The position numbers were made by a program, and so were the translations under genes. A model generated the notes under the pieces. The model saw nothing but the letters and a program-made list of their open reading frames with translations, had not been told where the DNA came from and made no database searches. From contig JALNQF010000011.1 in NCBI GenBank assembly GCA_028456385.1, positions 248,001-312,000 on the forward strand: 64,000 nucleotides of DNA, written 5' to 3'. The stretch's first letter is position 1. Each line of letters begins with the position of its first letter. Positions 46,055 to 58,563 of the stretch are shown here, in pieces. This DNA is from Ophiosphaerella korrae (Eukaryota > Ascomycota > Dothideomycetes > Pleosporales > Phaeosphaeriaceae).

Positions 46055-48973
46055 TTATAGAGAACAGTTACGAAGCCTGTCTAATACATCCCGCTGGAAG
46101 TTTATCGTTGAGCTCAACTCTTTACCACTGAATTGAGTCTCTGCTGAGAGGCAAGCTCTAGTGACTGCATGATAACTTGGGCCCATTCTCTCGAGGACCT
46201 TATCGTCACATACCTTGAGGTATATCTCACGTGATTTCCATGGATCTTCCTTTTTCCATTTGCTATAGATGATACTCAACCGTTCCCAAATGGCAATTTC
46301 GAGAAGAATAAGGCCGAAGGAATAGTAGTCGTACTCTTTGCGAAATGGGCCTTGCGCTTGCCGATATTGAGGATGTTGGTACTTCATCAAACTTGCGGTA
46401 GGGTCAGGACCTTCAGTATATGAGTTTTCTTGGCGACTATGCTGGAAACCGATGAGATATGGTTCAGCAGCTTGGACACGTAGGTTTTGATAAGACTGTG
46501 TGAAGAAGACGATGTTGTGTGACGACAAATCCTTGTGGACCCATCCAGATATGTGAAGTATATATAACGCTTCGGCCAAGGATTTTGCTAACGTAATCTT
46601 TTCGCCGACATGAAAGTTCACCTTCGTGGGATGAGCTCCTTCCTTCAGAAGATAGTGAAGTCGTACTGGAGTGACTTTGGACGATGGAAATTTGTAGACC
46701 AGACCGAATTTTCGTTGTTTGATGTCATGGAAGCAGCCCAGGCACTCAAGAACCCTAAAGTGTAGCGGCTTGGTCTGGCGAAGCATGACTACGAGGCCTT
46801 GTATTCGAGAAAACATGGCCTTGCCTCTCTCCATAAAGTCCATCGAATCGGGGTTGTTTTGCCACTTTACACCATAGCCTTTCCATTCGATCAGTACTCT
46901 ATATTTTTCATGGTCTCTGTATCCGTAATGATACCAAAACAGTTCGGGATGGGCCTGACTGGCTGGCGCAGTAAAATCCTTTTCTATCAAAGATTGATCA
47001 ACCCTGGATCTTGTGTCTTCGTTTTCAGGGTCAGTAGCGAGAAGAATCGACATATATTTCATAGCTGCGATTGCGCCAATATCTTGGTACGGGTAATCTT
47101 TATTCCGAACAACTTGGCCGATTGAATGCAAAGTTTCTTTCCTTGTGTTGGTGGCGCTTAGTGTAGCAAATATTCTATCCGCAGATTCCCTTCCATTTTG
47201 TGAAAGAATGTCGTACAATCGGTTGTTGACTTGATGTAATTCCTGGATAATGAATTCATGATTCATACGTGTCTCTTCAAATGGCTTTTGGATCTTCAGT
47301 TTCTCGGTAGTTGTCTCCAAGTTTTCCCAGGCTAACGGCACAATGCTGATATATTTTAGCTCGGGCGGTGGATCATGACAGTACAATGGTAAAAGACCTA
47401 TGAAAGCAGCCCAAGCGGAAAGGCGATTTTCTTCTAATAGAACCTTGACTTGGAAGACATTGGTAATATTTCTCTGTGAATTATTGATGCCGGCTATGGC
47501 ACATAACAGATCCTTTAGCATGAACTTCAAGGTTGCCTTGGACAAATATTCCACGATCTGTGTGGCGGTAGGGCGCTCCATTGGGGTGGGGGCGAATGTG
47601 TCCCGGATCTGGTGAACGAGGTCGAATAAAGGTGCAAGATCGCCCTCCCTTTCAACGCCACTGGCTACCTTAGTCAGATACGCTAGCACCTCTGGATTTG
47701 GCCCAACCTCATTGTGAAAACATCTGACCTGTCCGTATGCACCATTCCGCACACGTATTTTGCGAAAGATTTCTACGCCGGTACATCCCTCTTGCATGTA
47801 AACCACAACTTCGGCCAGAATGCAGCCAAAAGACCAGACATCCGATGCACGCCCGATAGAGCCCTGTTGCAATGTGATAGGATCTCTACATTCTGGAGAA
47901 CCATATTCAAATGTGCTATCTTTCCACAAAGTCTTCGAATCTTCATCGCTCGTTTTAAGCCTCATAAGCCCAAAGTCGGCAAGCACAAAGGTTCTTCTGC
48001 GGACAAGCACATTTCGCGGTTTGATATCTTGATGGCAGCCAAACATGTACGCTTTGAAGTTGTCGCCGCCCCCACCTCCCGGTGTCTCAAACCCATGGGT
48101 ATATTTCAGGCCACTTGCTAGGCCGAGAAGTGCCTTGACTATCACCCTGTCTTCTTCCATCCCAGGCACGCGTTTTTGCGAAAGCAAGAAATCGTGTAGG
48201 TCCATTTCGGCGCGCTCAAAAATCAGATTTGTTATGCCATCCTGAGAATAGGAAGTAATAAGCTCAATGATATTGTCGTGTTTGTGGCTGCTAAGCAGAA
48301 ACAGGAGCTCAGCTTCATCTTTCGCTGTTGAATTTGGGTTCAAAGCTGTGAGCTTCTTGCGCACCATACGGATTCCCTTTTCATGCATCAGTATTTGGGT
48401 AATGCATGATACTACTTCGGAGTATACGTACATCCCCTACGGCTCTCGTGACATCAGACTGAAAGTTCTGATGATTGCTATAAATCAAGATCTCATACAC
48501 AGTTGAATAGCCACCACTACCAATTCGTGTTTGCTCCAGGAACGGCAACACTATTTCTGTTCGAACCTGGCGTTGGTATGGTCCCCTACGGAAATTATAT
48601 GCCATGTACTCCCATTGACGTGACAGAAACTCTCGAACGTCCGCATCAGGAAGCAGTTTTTGCAGGGACGTTGCCCCCACAGGTAAGGCCTTGTCTAGGA
48701 CTTCGTTTTCAATGAACTTTATAAGGGCTGACTCCGCTTTGGTGTCTATTAAAATCGCAAAGATTTTTGTAGCCTCGTCAATGACAGTCTGCGCAGTGGC
48801 CATCCTCTTGTGGTGAGGCACACCAAGGATCGCTCCGAGAGAACGCCTTGCACAACGTCAAAAGTGAATAGGGTATCCAGGGCGCCATTTGGAACGAAGG
48901 ACCGGGACTTCTGACCAGCAGCTGGTAATTTCAAGGACTGTATTTCGCGCCGTAATTCATCGAGATTCGACAT
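46055..48973 (-). CDS. protein with an intact kinase domain and a degenerate kinase-like domain
   Basis: Preferred model: exons 48973-48854, 48806-48432 and 48376-46055 (introns 47 and 55 nt), 938 aa. The N-terminal 140 residues are helical. Kinase 1 follows: RIGSGGYSTVY glycine loop near 147, a Lys pair near 172, catalytic loop HQDIKPRN (D282), DFG (D299) and a GSPECRD activation end. After a helical linker (about 470-640) a second domain resembles the kinase-like half found beside HeLo-type (prion-forming, incompatibility) fungal proteins: LIEWKGYG, a VYKFP strand, and HKDLSSHNIVFF near 780. It has no DFG (LIGFQ instead), so it is probably a pseudokinase. The first intron is uncertain: a one-base frameshift near 48815-48825 would join the two frames equally well. 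Confidence 0.78.
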
Positions 48974-49183
48974 CTCGAACATGCGCAACGCTCTTGCGAG
49001 GAAATGGCGAAACAGGGCGGGAGTGGGGGGGTAAGAGGGGTTCTCTCACCGGTGAGATGCGGCCTTTGTTTTTTGGGTGGGCTGCATGAGGGGCCTTTTA
49101 ACTCCACTCACTGTAGTGACACGACATCTTTCTATCTACCGTAACATCCCCCAACGCGAACTTTGTAGGCTGAGTCCTCAGAA

Positions 49184-51002
49184 ATGGCCAACAACGCCTC
49201 TCCGCGGGAAATGATTGTGTACGGTTGGGAACAGTATCTCCAATCTGTGTCGACTAGCGATGCGCAATGTAAAATACACACTGAAAGGCTCATTCAGCAA
49301 CAGGATCGCCTATTCAGCGGAAAGGGATCCATAGAAAAATGGCGAGTTGGTGCTAATAGCCCAGGTACGAACTTTTCATTGCTATATTCTAATGAATTAA
49401 CAAATTCAAGGCAAAATCACCAAGACAACGTTTGACGAGGTAAGTAATACTCTGGAGGATAACTATACCTTGGACTTACTAAGCAATTAGTAACCACGGG
49501 ATGATGTCGGGGGTCAGCATGACACGATATAGTAAGCATTTAGGCGCTTGTCTGGGGATCATGTTAATTTTCTTCAGCTTCATTAGCCAAAAGACGTCAT
49601 GGAGTCATTTAGATGTCTCACCCAAGGCAATACAAAAGCTTCTTACGGTCTACCATGTACCAGTTTTCTTTCTCGACGCGCTGTATGCTTTTGGGGAAAA
49701 GGTTACTGGAGATGATGATCCATATTACAATCTTTGCAAGACGCAAATTATAAGCAGTCCTGATGGTCGGGATGAGGATGATCATGGTAAGCTCACCATC
49801 TATCGCCAAGGATAGACCATGTACTTACGAAATGCTAAGAGATATGCTATCTCCTTCGAAGATACGAGATGCACGGTAGATCAACACTCAAAAATCCATG
49901 GTCATTAAGGCAAACTCTTGTTTACCATAAAATGAGCAGCCGCACCCAATCGTCAACATGGATATTCGTTCAACTCTTCAAGGAGTGTCGGCGGACATTA
50001 CAAAGTATGCTATGCGGAAGTTGGTATGAAAATGGCGCAATGGAGTTCCACAAAGTTCTCTTGGAGGATACATTGTATAGCTGGCGGTGGTACTTGAATT
50101 CTCAACGCCTTTTTCTAGAACCCCTCGTGAGCGTTTCAATCTACTTGGAATTTATTCTTTGACTAGCTAACGCGGGATAGAAGGATAAAGCGTGGCATTA
50201 CCCGAATTCCACGCTCGCCCCTGAATTTGAAGTCACCGTCCTTGATTGCCAACGTGCGGAACGGCTGATAAGCATTCTTTCATTGTCTCAAAATATCTTG
50301 AAGGCAACTGATAGGATATTTTGTGCGATATACCCATACCTCAACTCCACCGTAGGCAAACAGAAACGCGATCAGCTGTATATACAGCACGAATATAGCA
50401 GGGAGGTTGGCGAGTATGTTGGGCAGTCCCTCAGCATGCAGGTGCAAGCGGAAAGGATCTCCTTCTTTGTAAGTGCCAGTTCGAAACGAGCGTATCCTTG
50501 TTTTTCCGAACGAAATCATATTCACATGCCCTGACTTTGTTGTAGCTAAGGAAACAGTTGGACTTCACGCCCATCAAAACATCAAATAATAACACCAGGC
50601 AACTTACCATTTTTGGCGCAACCGCACGAGCGCAGCGTGATAACCTTAATGACATACTCTCAAAGGCCAGCCTAGACTCACACTTTATGAAGATTCTAGC
50701 GTTTGTTGGGGTTGTTTTCCTTCCGGCAAATTTGGTGGTCGTAAGTCCATTCCCTTTGTTAAACAAAGGACGGCTGCTAAGACTAATAGGAAATTTTCTC
50801 CTCCCCTCTTATTCACGTGCCTTCAGCTGGAGATGAATTTAAGGGGAAATCGGGTCTATTCCACGTTCGGAAGGCAATGGGCGCCTACATTGCTCTGAGC
50901 TTCCTCTTGATAATCACGACAGTTGGGATTGCACTCTTATACTCTAGCAGAGCGAAGGTGCTTTCAATTGTGAAGAGATTATTAGAGTCAAAATCACCTT
51001 AG
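49184..51002 (+). pseudogene. CorA-like membrane protein gene, probably disrupted
   Basis: Exons as traced: 49184-49364, 49411-49439, 49491-49531, 49578-49786, 49840-50126, 50181-50468, 50546-50740, and 50827 onward; all but the third join cleanly. The third exon starts with an in-frame TAA (49491-49493). The protein reads FISQKTSWSHLDVS, long helical segments, a GATARAQRDNLNDILSKASL helix, and a first membrane segment FVGVVFLPANLVV in the CorA position. After the last intron the spliced frame ends at 50898, whereas another frame (to 51002) encodes a clear second membrane segment (GAYIALSFLLIITTVGIALLYSS), so a frame change is likely. The architecture matches fungal CorA/Mg2+-transporter-like C-terminal proteins. 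Miss-traced splice sites, rather than mutations, remain possible. Confidence 0.6.
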
Positions 51003-53344
51003 TTAATCAAATAAAGGACAGGATTATAGATGGCACGATGCTACAATTATAGAGGTTCAACGGCGCGCGCAGAAGGTTGCGGTTGGGGCTGTATTTTAAC
51101 TACGTATGAGTTCCAACAGCTTCTATATACCTAATATTTGTTGAGAAGGTGCACTGCTATGTTATTTGTTCGAGCAAAATAAGTATAAGTACGAGTATAT
51201 TTAATACCCGCTGCGGCCTTGTAGGCTATGGGGCGTGCCAGGATGACGTTGCGGTGGAGCCGGATTAGCTTGATTAGATTAGTTAGGCTATTATTGTTGC
51301 CTCGGTGTTGTGTTCGATTATTGTTACGTAGTCTAATGAGAGTGCTCACTAATTGGGTCCCTTGGGGTATATATGACGTGCAAAGCTACGGCCTTAAGTG
51401 GTCACCCCCGAGTTCACTGCCGCAGCAAGCGTTCTGTGTGTAGAACTGGCCAGGCAATGCTTTTGACCTCTTGTGCAAAGTTCATCCAGGACCATTTTCT
51501 GGTGAAAGAGATCAGCTTAATAGAAACTCAATTGTGCGGCCCCAGAATCCGAGACCCTATATCAGTGGGTATTTTGAGATTACTTGTTTCTTGACGGGCT
51601 GAATGTGAAATGATGGTGGCGATATATTTTGACGCAAGTCTAACTTATGAGCGAGACCTATGTATAGAAATACCTTGGCTACATCAGCTAGGCAAGGCTC
51701 GCCTCCTGAATGGAGGTCTGAACTTAAAGAGTAATTGTAGCTGCTAAACTTTTGTTGTAGTATATGAAATGAATATACTCGAACCCACTGAATAAGCCAT
51801 AGATGAAGAAATAATTTGTATCATTGAGATAGGGTTCGGAGTTTCAGGGCCTTGTTTCCTGAGTACAAGAAGGTAAATTGTGCTTCTACTTCCACGTACA
51901 TTGTACGATAAAACAGTTATACTATCATCATCTTAAATTTTCAAGATTTGAATGAGAGCTTCATACAACCGATCTACAGCAAGGAGCTCGCTGGGTCTGC
52001 AAGGCGCCATCTGCGATATTTGTTCGTGTTCGTGTTCGTGTAAGTATGTGCATATGTTAGCTCACTGTCAAAGCTTGATACCGCCTGTCTCGCTTTCGGC
52101 ATTCGAACGTTGTAGCTCAATTAGGTACGCACTTGTCTTCAAAACTAGGGATCTCCAGCACGTTCATGCGGGCAATCAAGTTTATTCTAATGTCAGCAGG
52201 GTCACACATAGCGTCTCGAACCTTCCATTGATAGCCAAAATCTGTCCCGTGGCTGTCTGTGTCAAGTCTTTGGAGCCCAATCTGCCTAGGTGCGTACAGG
52301 TTTCGAGTGACAATGTGAAGTCACTATAGATCCTAGTCCACAGCAGGAGATCAAAATGAGATATCCTTCTCGAAGGAGAGTGGGGGGTTTTCCCCATTCG
52401 GCGCGCTATTTATGTGCCTAAATTTCGGTAGCAGGGGTGGCGAAAACAACAGGTCCACGGTTGCATTCATAGCTTGCTCACAAAATGTTTGCGCTGTTCA
52501 TTGCCCAAGAAGCGACGGGGATCCCGCGTAAACAGAGGTGAGACAAAATGTGTCTATGGTTGTACGACTTGTTGGTGATATGGTGCAAAAGGCGTCTAGC
52601 TTCGTCAATTGCTAAGGTATTCCCGAGGTCTGGTCCAAATCCTGCATGTCAGCCTTGTTTCCCCACACTCCACACTCGACTCTAAACAATGACGTATTAC
52701 CGAGCCGCTGGGTTGTGGGACTCAATATTGATTGTTGGTCGGCCAGAAATTGAAAACTCACAGGCGTCAAAGGTCTCTAAGTACTAAAGTAATCATTTCC
52801 CGTTAATGCAGCGCACTAAGAATATTCCGTCCAACAGTGCGAACTTGAAGACTAGCAAACCCGGTTTTGGGAAAATGACAGCTTGAAAACTGTCTTTACC
52901 AGGTTAGTAGGCCCGATCGACCACTCCTATGCTGATGAAATCACATGGGTACGAGCCGACCAGGATACTTTTATATGAAACCACTAAAACGGTGCAAGGC
53001 CGAGATACACCAAGGACCGACGGATCGCAGGCAAGCTTTTCAAATACCATGCTTAACAAATGACCTTTGCGGCTCTCAAGGTGGAACACTTCCCCGCTTT
53101 AGTAGAGTGATGTGCTCTACTACCCCATAACTAGCCAATATGCAGCCTAGAAAGATGTTTCCGAGCCCGCAGTAACGCGATCAAACTGCCACAGCGAGAA
53201 TAGTGTAATAAGCAGCATGTAGCACGAGAAGAAAAAAAGGGTATATATATGCCCAGTGCCAATCCCGATGTCCAGCCAGTACATTCAGGATAGCCTGTGA
53301 ACAACAACGACTACTACCGAGCCTAGTTCCTAGTTTCCGCAGCC
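51003..53344. other. intergenic, nothing recognised
   Basis: About 2.3 kb of moderately AT-rich DNA with only short frames. A small GTTCGT-type repeat lies near 52021-52042. The last 150 bases are presumably the GH12 promoter (TATATATA at about 53242). Confidence 0.5.
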
Positions 53345-54193
53345 ATGAAATTCTCAAATTTGTTCCTCGTCGCTCTTCCGACCCTTGCCGTGGCCCAGGT
53401 CAAGACCCTGTGCGAACAATACGGTTACTACTCGTCCAACGGATATGAACTCAACAACAACAATTGGGGAAAAGGCTCAGCGTCCTCGGGATCGCAGTGT
53501 ACCTATGTCGACAGTGTATCTGGTGGCGGCGTCAAATGGCACACTACGTGGACGTGGCAAGGCGGCAATGATAACGTCAAATCATACGCCTACTCTGGTC
53601 GTCAAATCACTAAGAAGCTTATCAACCAGTATAGTGATCTGAGCACGACTGCGCAGTGGAGCTACAACACACAGAACATACGCTGCAACGTTGCATATGA
53701 CTTGTTCACGAGTGCGGATGTCAATCATTCTACCAGCAGTGGCGACTACGAGCTTATGGTGTGGTATGTTTCTCTACATGCCAACATCCAGGAGGTAGGA
53801 CTGACGCATTGACGCATAGGTTGGGCCGCTATGGCAATGTCTACCCGATCGGTCAATCCCAGGGCCAAGTGAACGTCGGAGGACGCCAATGGGAGCTGTT
53901 CTACGGCCTGAACGGTCAGATGAAGGTTTACAGCTTTGTTGCATCCAGCCCCATCACTAGCTACAACGGAAACATCAAGGACTTCTTCACTTACCTCGCA
54001 AATAGCAAAGGCTATCCTGCCAGCAGCCAATACCTTACCAGTACGTTTTTTTTTTTCCAATTTCCTCGCTTTCCCCCTTTTTGATGGATTGCGGTCGCTG
54101 ATACCTCATACAGCTTTCCAGTTTGGCTCTGAGCCTTTCACGGGCGGTCCGGCTACCTTGACTGTCTCTCAATGGTCTGCTAACGCCAATTAA
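53345..54193 (+). CDS. secreted GH12 endoglucanase/xyloglucanase
   Basis: Exons 53345-53763, 53820-54040 and 54114-54193 (introns 56 and 73 nt; GTATGT and GTACGT donors), 239 aa, the usual GH12 length. A signal peptide of 17-18 residues ([17 protein letters not shown]) precedes the mature enzyme. GH12 hallmarks are present: LCEQYGYY and NNNNWGKG near the N-terminus, the nucleophile in YELMVWLG (E136) and the acid/base in FGSEPFTGG (E220). It hydrolyses beta-1,4-glucans such as cellulose or xyloglucan outside the cell. There is no CBM. The gene is intact and, with the AA9 enzyme about 19 kb away, points to growth on plant material. Confidence 0.94.
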
Positions 54194-55299
54194 ATCGGCG
54201 TGTAGCATTGATACTGAGGCCAAGAATACTTTCAGGCGATCGAAATCATATCTTGTGAGCGGCTTGCAATTTTCTACACACCTCGTTGGCGGATGGGCAA
54301 AGAGGGAGAGGCCTTCGATTCAGTTCTCGAATTCACCGAGCCTTAGCTCGGCTTAGCCAACCTTGTTTCATATAACATAACAAAATCCATAAAAGCGATG
54401 GTGCTAATTTTTGATCCCTCGAATCTTGAGTGATGTGTATTTTGTGTGACCTTGATGTCAGTCAATTGGCATGCCGTATGCAACAACGTTGGTCACAAGC
54501 GAAGGTTTTCGGTAATGCAGGGTGGCTGCGGCACGACATTTTAGGTTGGCTCGGCTATGCACGAATACCAGGTGACCGGAGATATAGATTTGTTCGACTC
54601 AAGGTTAAGCGGGGCTTAATATGCAGTCATAGTGTGAAATTGACAGGATTGGTTGTATACATACATACCGGTGGGTGTGATTTGAGTGCCCTCCGCCAGC
54701 GGCGAGTAAAGGTGGAAGGACTACCCTTTCTGTCGTTTACTCAGTCGGACGGCATAGGTATGTGTTTACAATGTGGCAATATGGTATGATAAGACATGCT
54801 GCCTATTTTTCGAAGTGCAAGTGATTTTATTGATCGCCACCTGTAGAAATTATAGGGCTGCATCCTTAAGGTAGTAAGTTAACATTTTGCTTTGCACATA
54901 TATTATTGTGATAAGCTATAGTGAACAATAGTTATAGCTCCTCACTGGGCAATTTTGCCCTTGTAATACTGGTGCAGGCCTTCGCGTGGAGAGACGTGGT
55001 AGTATTAATTATTAATTATGCCCACCAAAACAACCTTTAGACTCTTCATCACGATTGCGTGTAAAAGCATAGAAGTAATCTCGGCCGCAATTCCGTCCGG
55101 TCATGAGCATTCTTTCCCATATCCAGAAGTTTGATCCAGATTCATAGCCAAAAACCGTTACAGCTGAGTCTAGGTATGTTGCTGCAGAAAACAATCCGGA
55201 CTTAGCCAAGCAAGGAAATTCGTTCGCAGATGGACGCCTGCGTTAAACGAGGCAACCACACTAACATGCCGCGCCATTCTTGCGCCCTAAACACCATCC
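54194..55299. other. intergenic, nothing recognised
   Basis: About 1.1 kb between convergent 3' ends. A 119-codon plus-strand frame at 54430 has no motif and is not called. A short hairpin GCTATA...TATAGC lies near 54914. Confidence 0.45.
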
Positions 55300-57507
55300 C
55301 TACCCAAGGAAATTCTGCGTCTGTTGCTGTCCCGGTCGAGGAAACACACTCGTGGTTGGAACTTGGTCCATGCTCACTCCACCGATTGTTCCCTGCCCGT
55401 TGCTTTGCCATCCTTGGCCTGTTTGCTGATTCACGAATGCGCTCTGTCTGAAAGGGTTTGTACTGCCAGTCGCTTGAACACTAAGGCCGCCCTGGGGTGA
55501 TGTAGCACTCTGAGGTGAATGCTGCCTTGCGAAGGGGTTTGTGCCTGTAGGTGAAGGCTGTAATGGTTGTAGTGGTTGCATTTGCCCGAAAGGCGACAAC
55601 TGAGTAGGAGGCTGGGTAAACGGCGATGGGTTCGTTGGTGATTGCGATGCTGGCAAGAAACCTGTGTGGTGCTTTGCGAATGGGTTCGTCGATGTCCTAC
55701 TCAATGAGCTAGCTCCTGTGGGATTGTTGAGGAGCTTTGGTTCGGCAGTAGCAGTCGGGTTCGGCAGCATCGATTGTCGGAAAGGATTTGTCGATGTTTG
55801 TTGAGGGTATAGTGGCTCAGCGATGGTGGGTATTTGCATCTGCTGCTGTGCTTGTTGTTGTTGTTGCTGGGAGAAATCGGATACGCCATTCTGAGGTATG
55901 GGTGCCAGAGTGTTTTGTGGGCTGAAAGGCTGTGGTGTGTAACCACCAAAGCCTGCCCCAGTAAACTGTGGTTGAATCTGTGGCGTTGGCAACTGCATTT
56001 GTAGTGCTTGCGGTTGTTGCTGCATTTGAAATGGATTTGTGCCTTGTGCATTCTGGGGGGAGAACTGTGGCTGTTGCTGAGCAAAACCCATGTTAGCTGT
56101 CTGTTGCGGTACTTGAAACCCTTGTTGCTGGAACCCAGTTTGCTGTGGATATTGCTGTTGCATCATTGGCTGGGTGGCCATGGTTTGCTGATTATCTTCG
56201 ATGGAGCCGAACAGGTCAATAAGTGGCGCACTGGAAGAGGGGTTTGACGGTGCTGGTGCCGGCTGCATGGTGGATGTAGTAGATGTGGTGGTCGCTGCAG
56301 GCTTCGATTCTTGTGTCTTGCCGCCTCCATTTGTAATCTTGCCCCCGTTCTTTTTTGCCTCCTTCTCAGCAAGGTATTGTCGACGATTGACCTCAAAGTC
56401 CTTGTCATTCAGATACTCCTCCAGGGAAGACGCTAGGCTTGTCGGCGCATGCTTGATCTTTGGTATCTCAAGCCTCGTTGAGTGCTCATGCGACCGAGCC
56501 AAGCTAAGATATTGAACTACCGCTTCTGTCTGTCTAACAAAGGTACGGTATACGGCAAGAGCGCGCGTGGCATCCGGGTATGATAGTTCGAAATAATGCT
56601 CTAGGTGCAGCGTTAGAATTGTAGGTGGTGATGAAAGGAAGAACTGACCGAGGATGTTGATGGTGCCTTCGTTAGACACATGGAATAGAACAAGCAGATC
56701 CATTGTCAATAACCGGAAGGCGGTCAATGTTATTTCATTCTCTGGCTCATCGTCGAATGGCTGGATTTGCGCTCCGGTCAGCGCTTGAAAACTGAATGTT
56801 TATATTTTGTATGTACCTGGCACTTGAGTAGATACCTGATCTGTTCCTGCACACTTTCTGCTTCTCGTAGCAGGCCTTTATCAATGGTCAGTCGCTTAAG
56901 CCGCCCTTCTCCGCCACGGACATAGTCGACCTTTGTTGCGCCGTATTCGATTGCGCGTCGCAGGAGGTATTCAGCGTAGGTTCGTATGTTGTGGCCTTGG
57001 GTTTGTACTGTGCGCGCCGTGTTAGTTGGCTATATACAGGACAGCGGGGACTGCCTTCTTCGTGGGGAGACAAGACATGGGCCTCTCTTTCCCTCCGACT
57101 AGCCTATATTGATGGAGACTACGTACCCTCCGTGAAGGAATTGATAGCGAGCTTGCGGTGCGGGCTCTGGGCTAGGTACTTCAAGGTGACTTCCGGCTCG
57201 CCTTCTCTTATCATGAGATGAACGATGATCAAGCTCTTGAAGACAATGGTCCACGTCGAGTCGCGCAACCGGTTGGTAAGGGCTCGAAAGATCTCTGCGA
57301 CCCCGGCTTCACCCGCATGTGTCGCGACCAGAATGTGTTCGACATACTTTGACTTCGGGGCGGCAAGCTGCACAGGTCTGTAAGTAAGATGTTGTGATAG
57401 GCCACCAGTTGGTACAGTGCCGCAACGGCGGTCAGATAAGAGGGCGTATAGGTAGGTACCTTGATCTTAGTGCCCCCCTTCACGCTCTTCTCAAAGGAGC
57501 TCGCCAT
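55300..57507 (-). CDS. YAP180: AP180/CALM-type clathrin assembly protein (ANTH domain)
   Basis: Exons 57507-57460, 57367-57127, 57007-56817 and 56760-55300; introns of 92, 119 and 56 nt, all in frame; 646 aa. Residues 1-280 are an ANTH domain: SFEKSVKGGTKIK, then APKSKYVEHIL with the basic PIP2-binding patch, IVHLMIREG, and PENEITLTAFRLLTMDLLVLF. The tail is Gln/Pro-rich with a poly-Gln run and five NPF motifs that bind EH-domain endocytic proteins. It acts at the plasma membrane in endocytosis, coupling PIP2 lipid and cargo to clathrin. The third acceptor was chosen at ATCCAG because it alone joins LLKCQ to PFDDEPENE without loss. Head-to-head with nudC. Confidence 0.93.
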
Positions 57508-57935
57508 GGGTTCTGGCGGGTGGTGCTTCTGTGCGAGGCGGGTTGGTGCCCAAAGGGTTTGGGGGACAGGCAAGACGCGAGGCCCGTTGGCGGTTGGCGG
57601 TTGGCTATGGGCTATCGTCTGAGCATCGGCAGTGTTTATCGCGGCATGGCGTTGTTGCGAAGAATAGGAGGAGTGGCCGAATTAATAAAGGTCAAGCTAT
57701 CGTGCACAGTGCAGGGCCGTGGGGAGTTGTCAATTAGCTGCTCATCCGGGCCGGGGGGGTGCTTGTAATGAGGATGGGCGGCATCGTGGCAGCTGCTTGG
57801 CCGATGACGATGGGAAACCGGCACAGGGCCCCTCGTCCCTGTGAACACAAACACCACGCTCCAACCCCCTCCAAACAAAACATCGCACTTCTGCCAAACA
57901 CCACGCCTGCACCCATACAGCAAGACGCACACGCA
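57508..57935. promoter_or_regulatory. divergent promoter of AP180 and nudC
   Basis: 428 bases between two housekeeping start codons pointing outward. GC-rich on both sides; no specific sites assigned. Confidence 0.45.
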
Positions 57936-58563
57936 ATGACCGCCTCTCCACCGCCAGAAGAAAGCAAAAAGGCCGAGGCCGAGGCCCGCGCAAAGGAACA
58001 GGCCGAGCAGGCTGCCCTGCCCTACAAATGGGACCAGACTATCAAGGACCTCGACATCACCATCGGCATTGACGCCAAGTATAAGGGCAAGGATCTCGAT
58101 GTCAAGATTAGCAGAAATGCACTCAAGGTCGCAATCAAGGGCCAGGAGCCGTTCATCGATGTATGTTTCTAGCTCCAACCCATGGCCTGCGCGCGAGCAA
58201 CTAACTCTCCTGTAGGGCGAACTTGCACACTCCATTCGCGTGGATGATTCCACGTGGACGCTCTCCACCACATCCTCGGGCAAAGACATTGAGATACACC
58301 TAGACAAGCAGAACCAGATGGAGTGGTGGGCCCATGTCGTCACCTCGGCGCCCAAAATCGACACCAGCAAGATCCAGCCTGAGAACAGCAATCTGAGCGA
58401 CCTAGATGGAGAGACGCGCGGCATGGTTGAGAAGATGATGTTCGACCAAAGACAGAAGGAGGCAGGCAAGCCGACAAGCGACGAACAAAAGAAGCTGGAC
58501 ATGCTCGAGCAGTTCAAGAAGCAGCACCCTGAGATGGACTTTTCTAATGCGAAGATGGGTTGA
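57936..58563 (+). CDS. nudC: nuclear movement protein NudC (CS/p23 domain)
   Basis: Exons 57936-58160 and 58216-58563 (55-nt phase-0 intron, GTATGT/TGTAG), 190 aa. A charged Ala/Glu/Lys N-terminus is followed by the CS domain: [40 protein letters not shown] and [11 protein letters not shown]. The C-terminus is helical and includes the conserved [22 protein letters not shown] and PEMDFSNAK segments. NudC is a cytosolic HSP90-linked cochaperone that supports dynein regulators and nuclear migration. Length fits the fungal protein, and the ATG at 57936 gives the usual start. Confidence 0.95.

Noticed and set aside
52075..52180. tRNA-like string GTAGCTCAATTAGGTA
   Set aside because: No matching acceptor stem and no T-loop consensus downstream.
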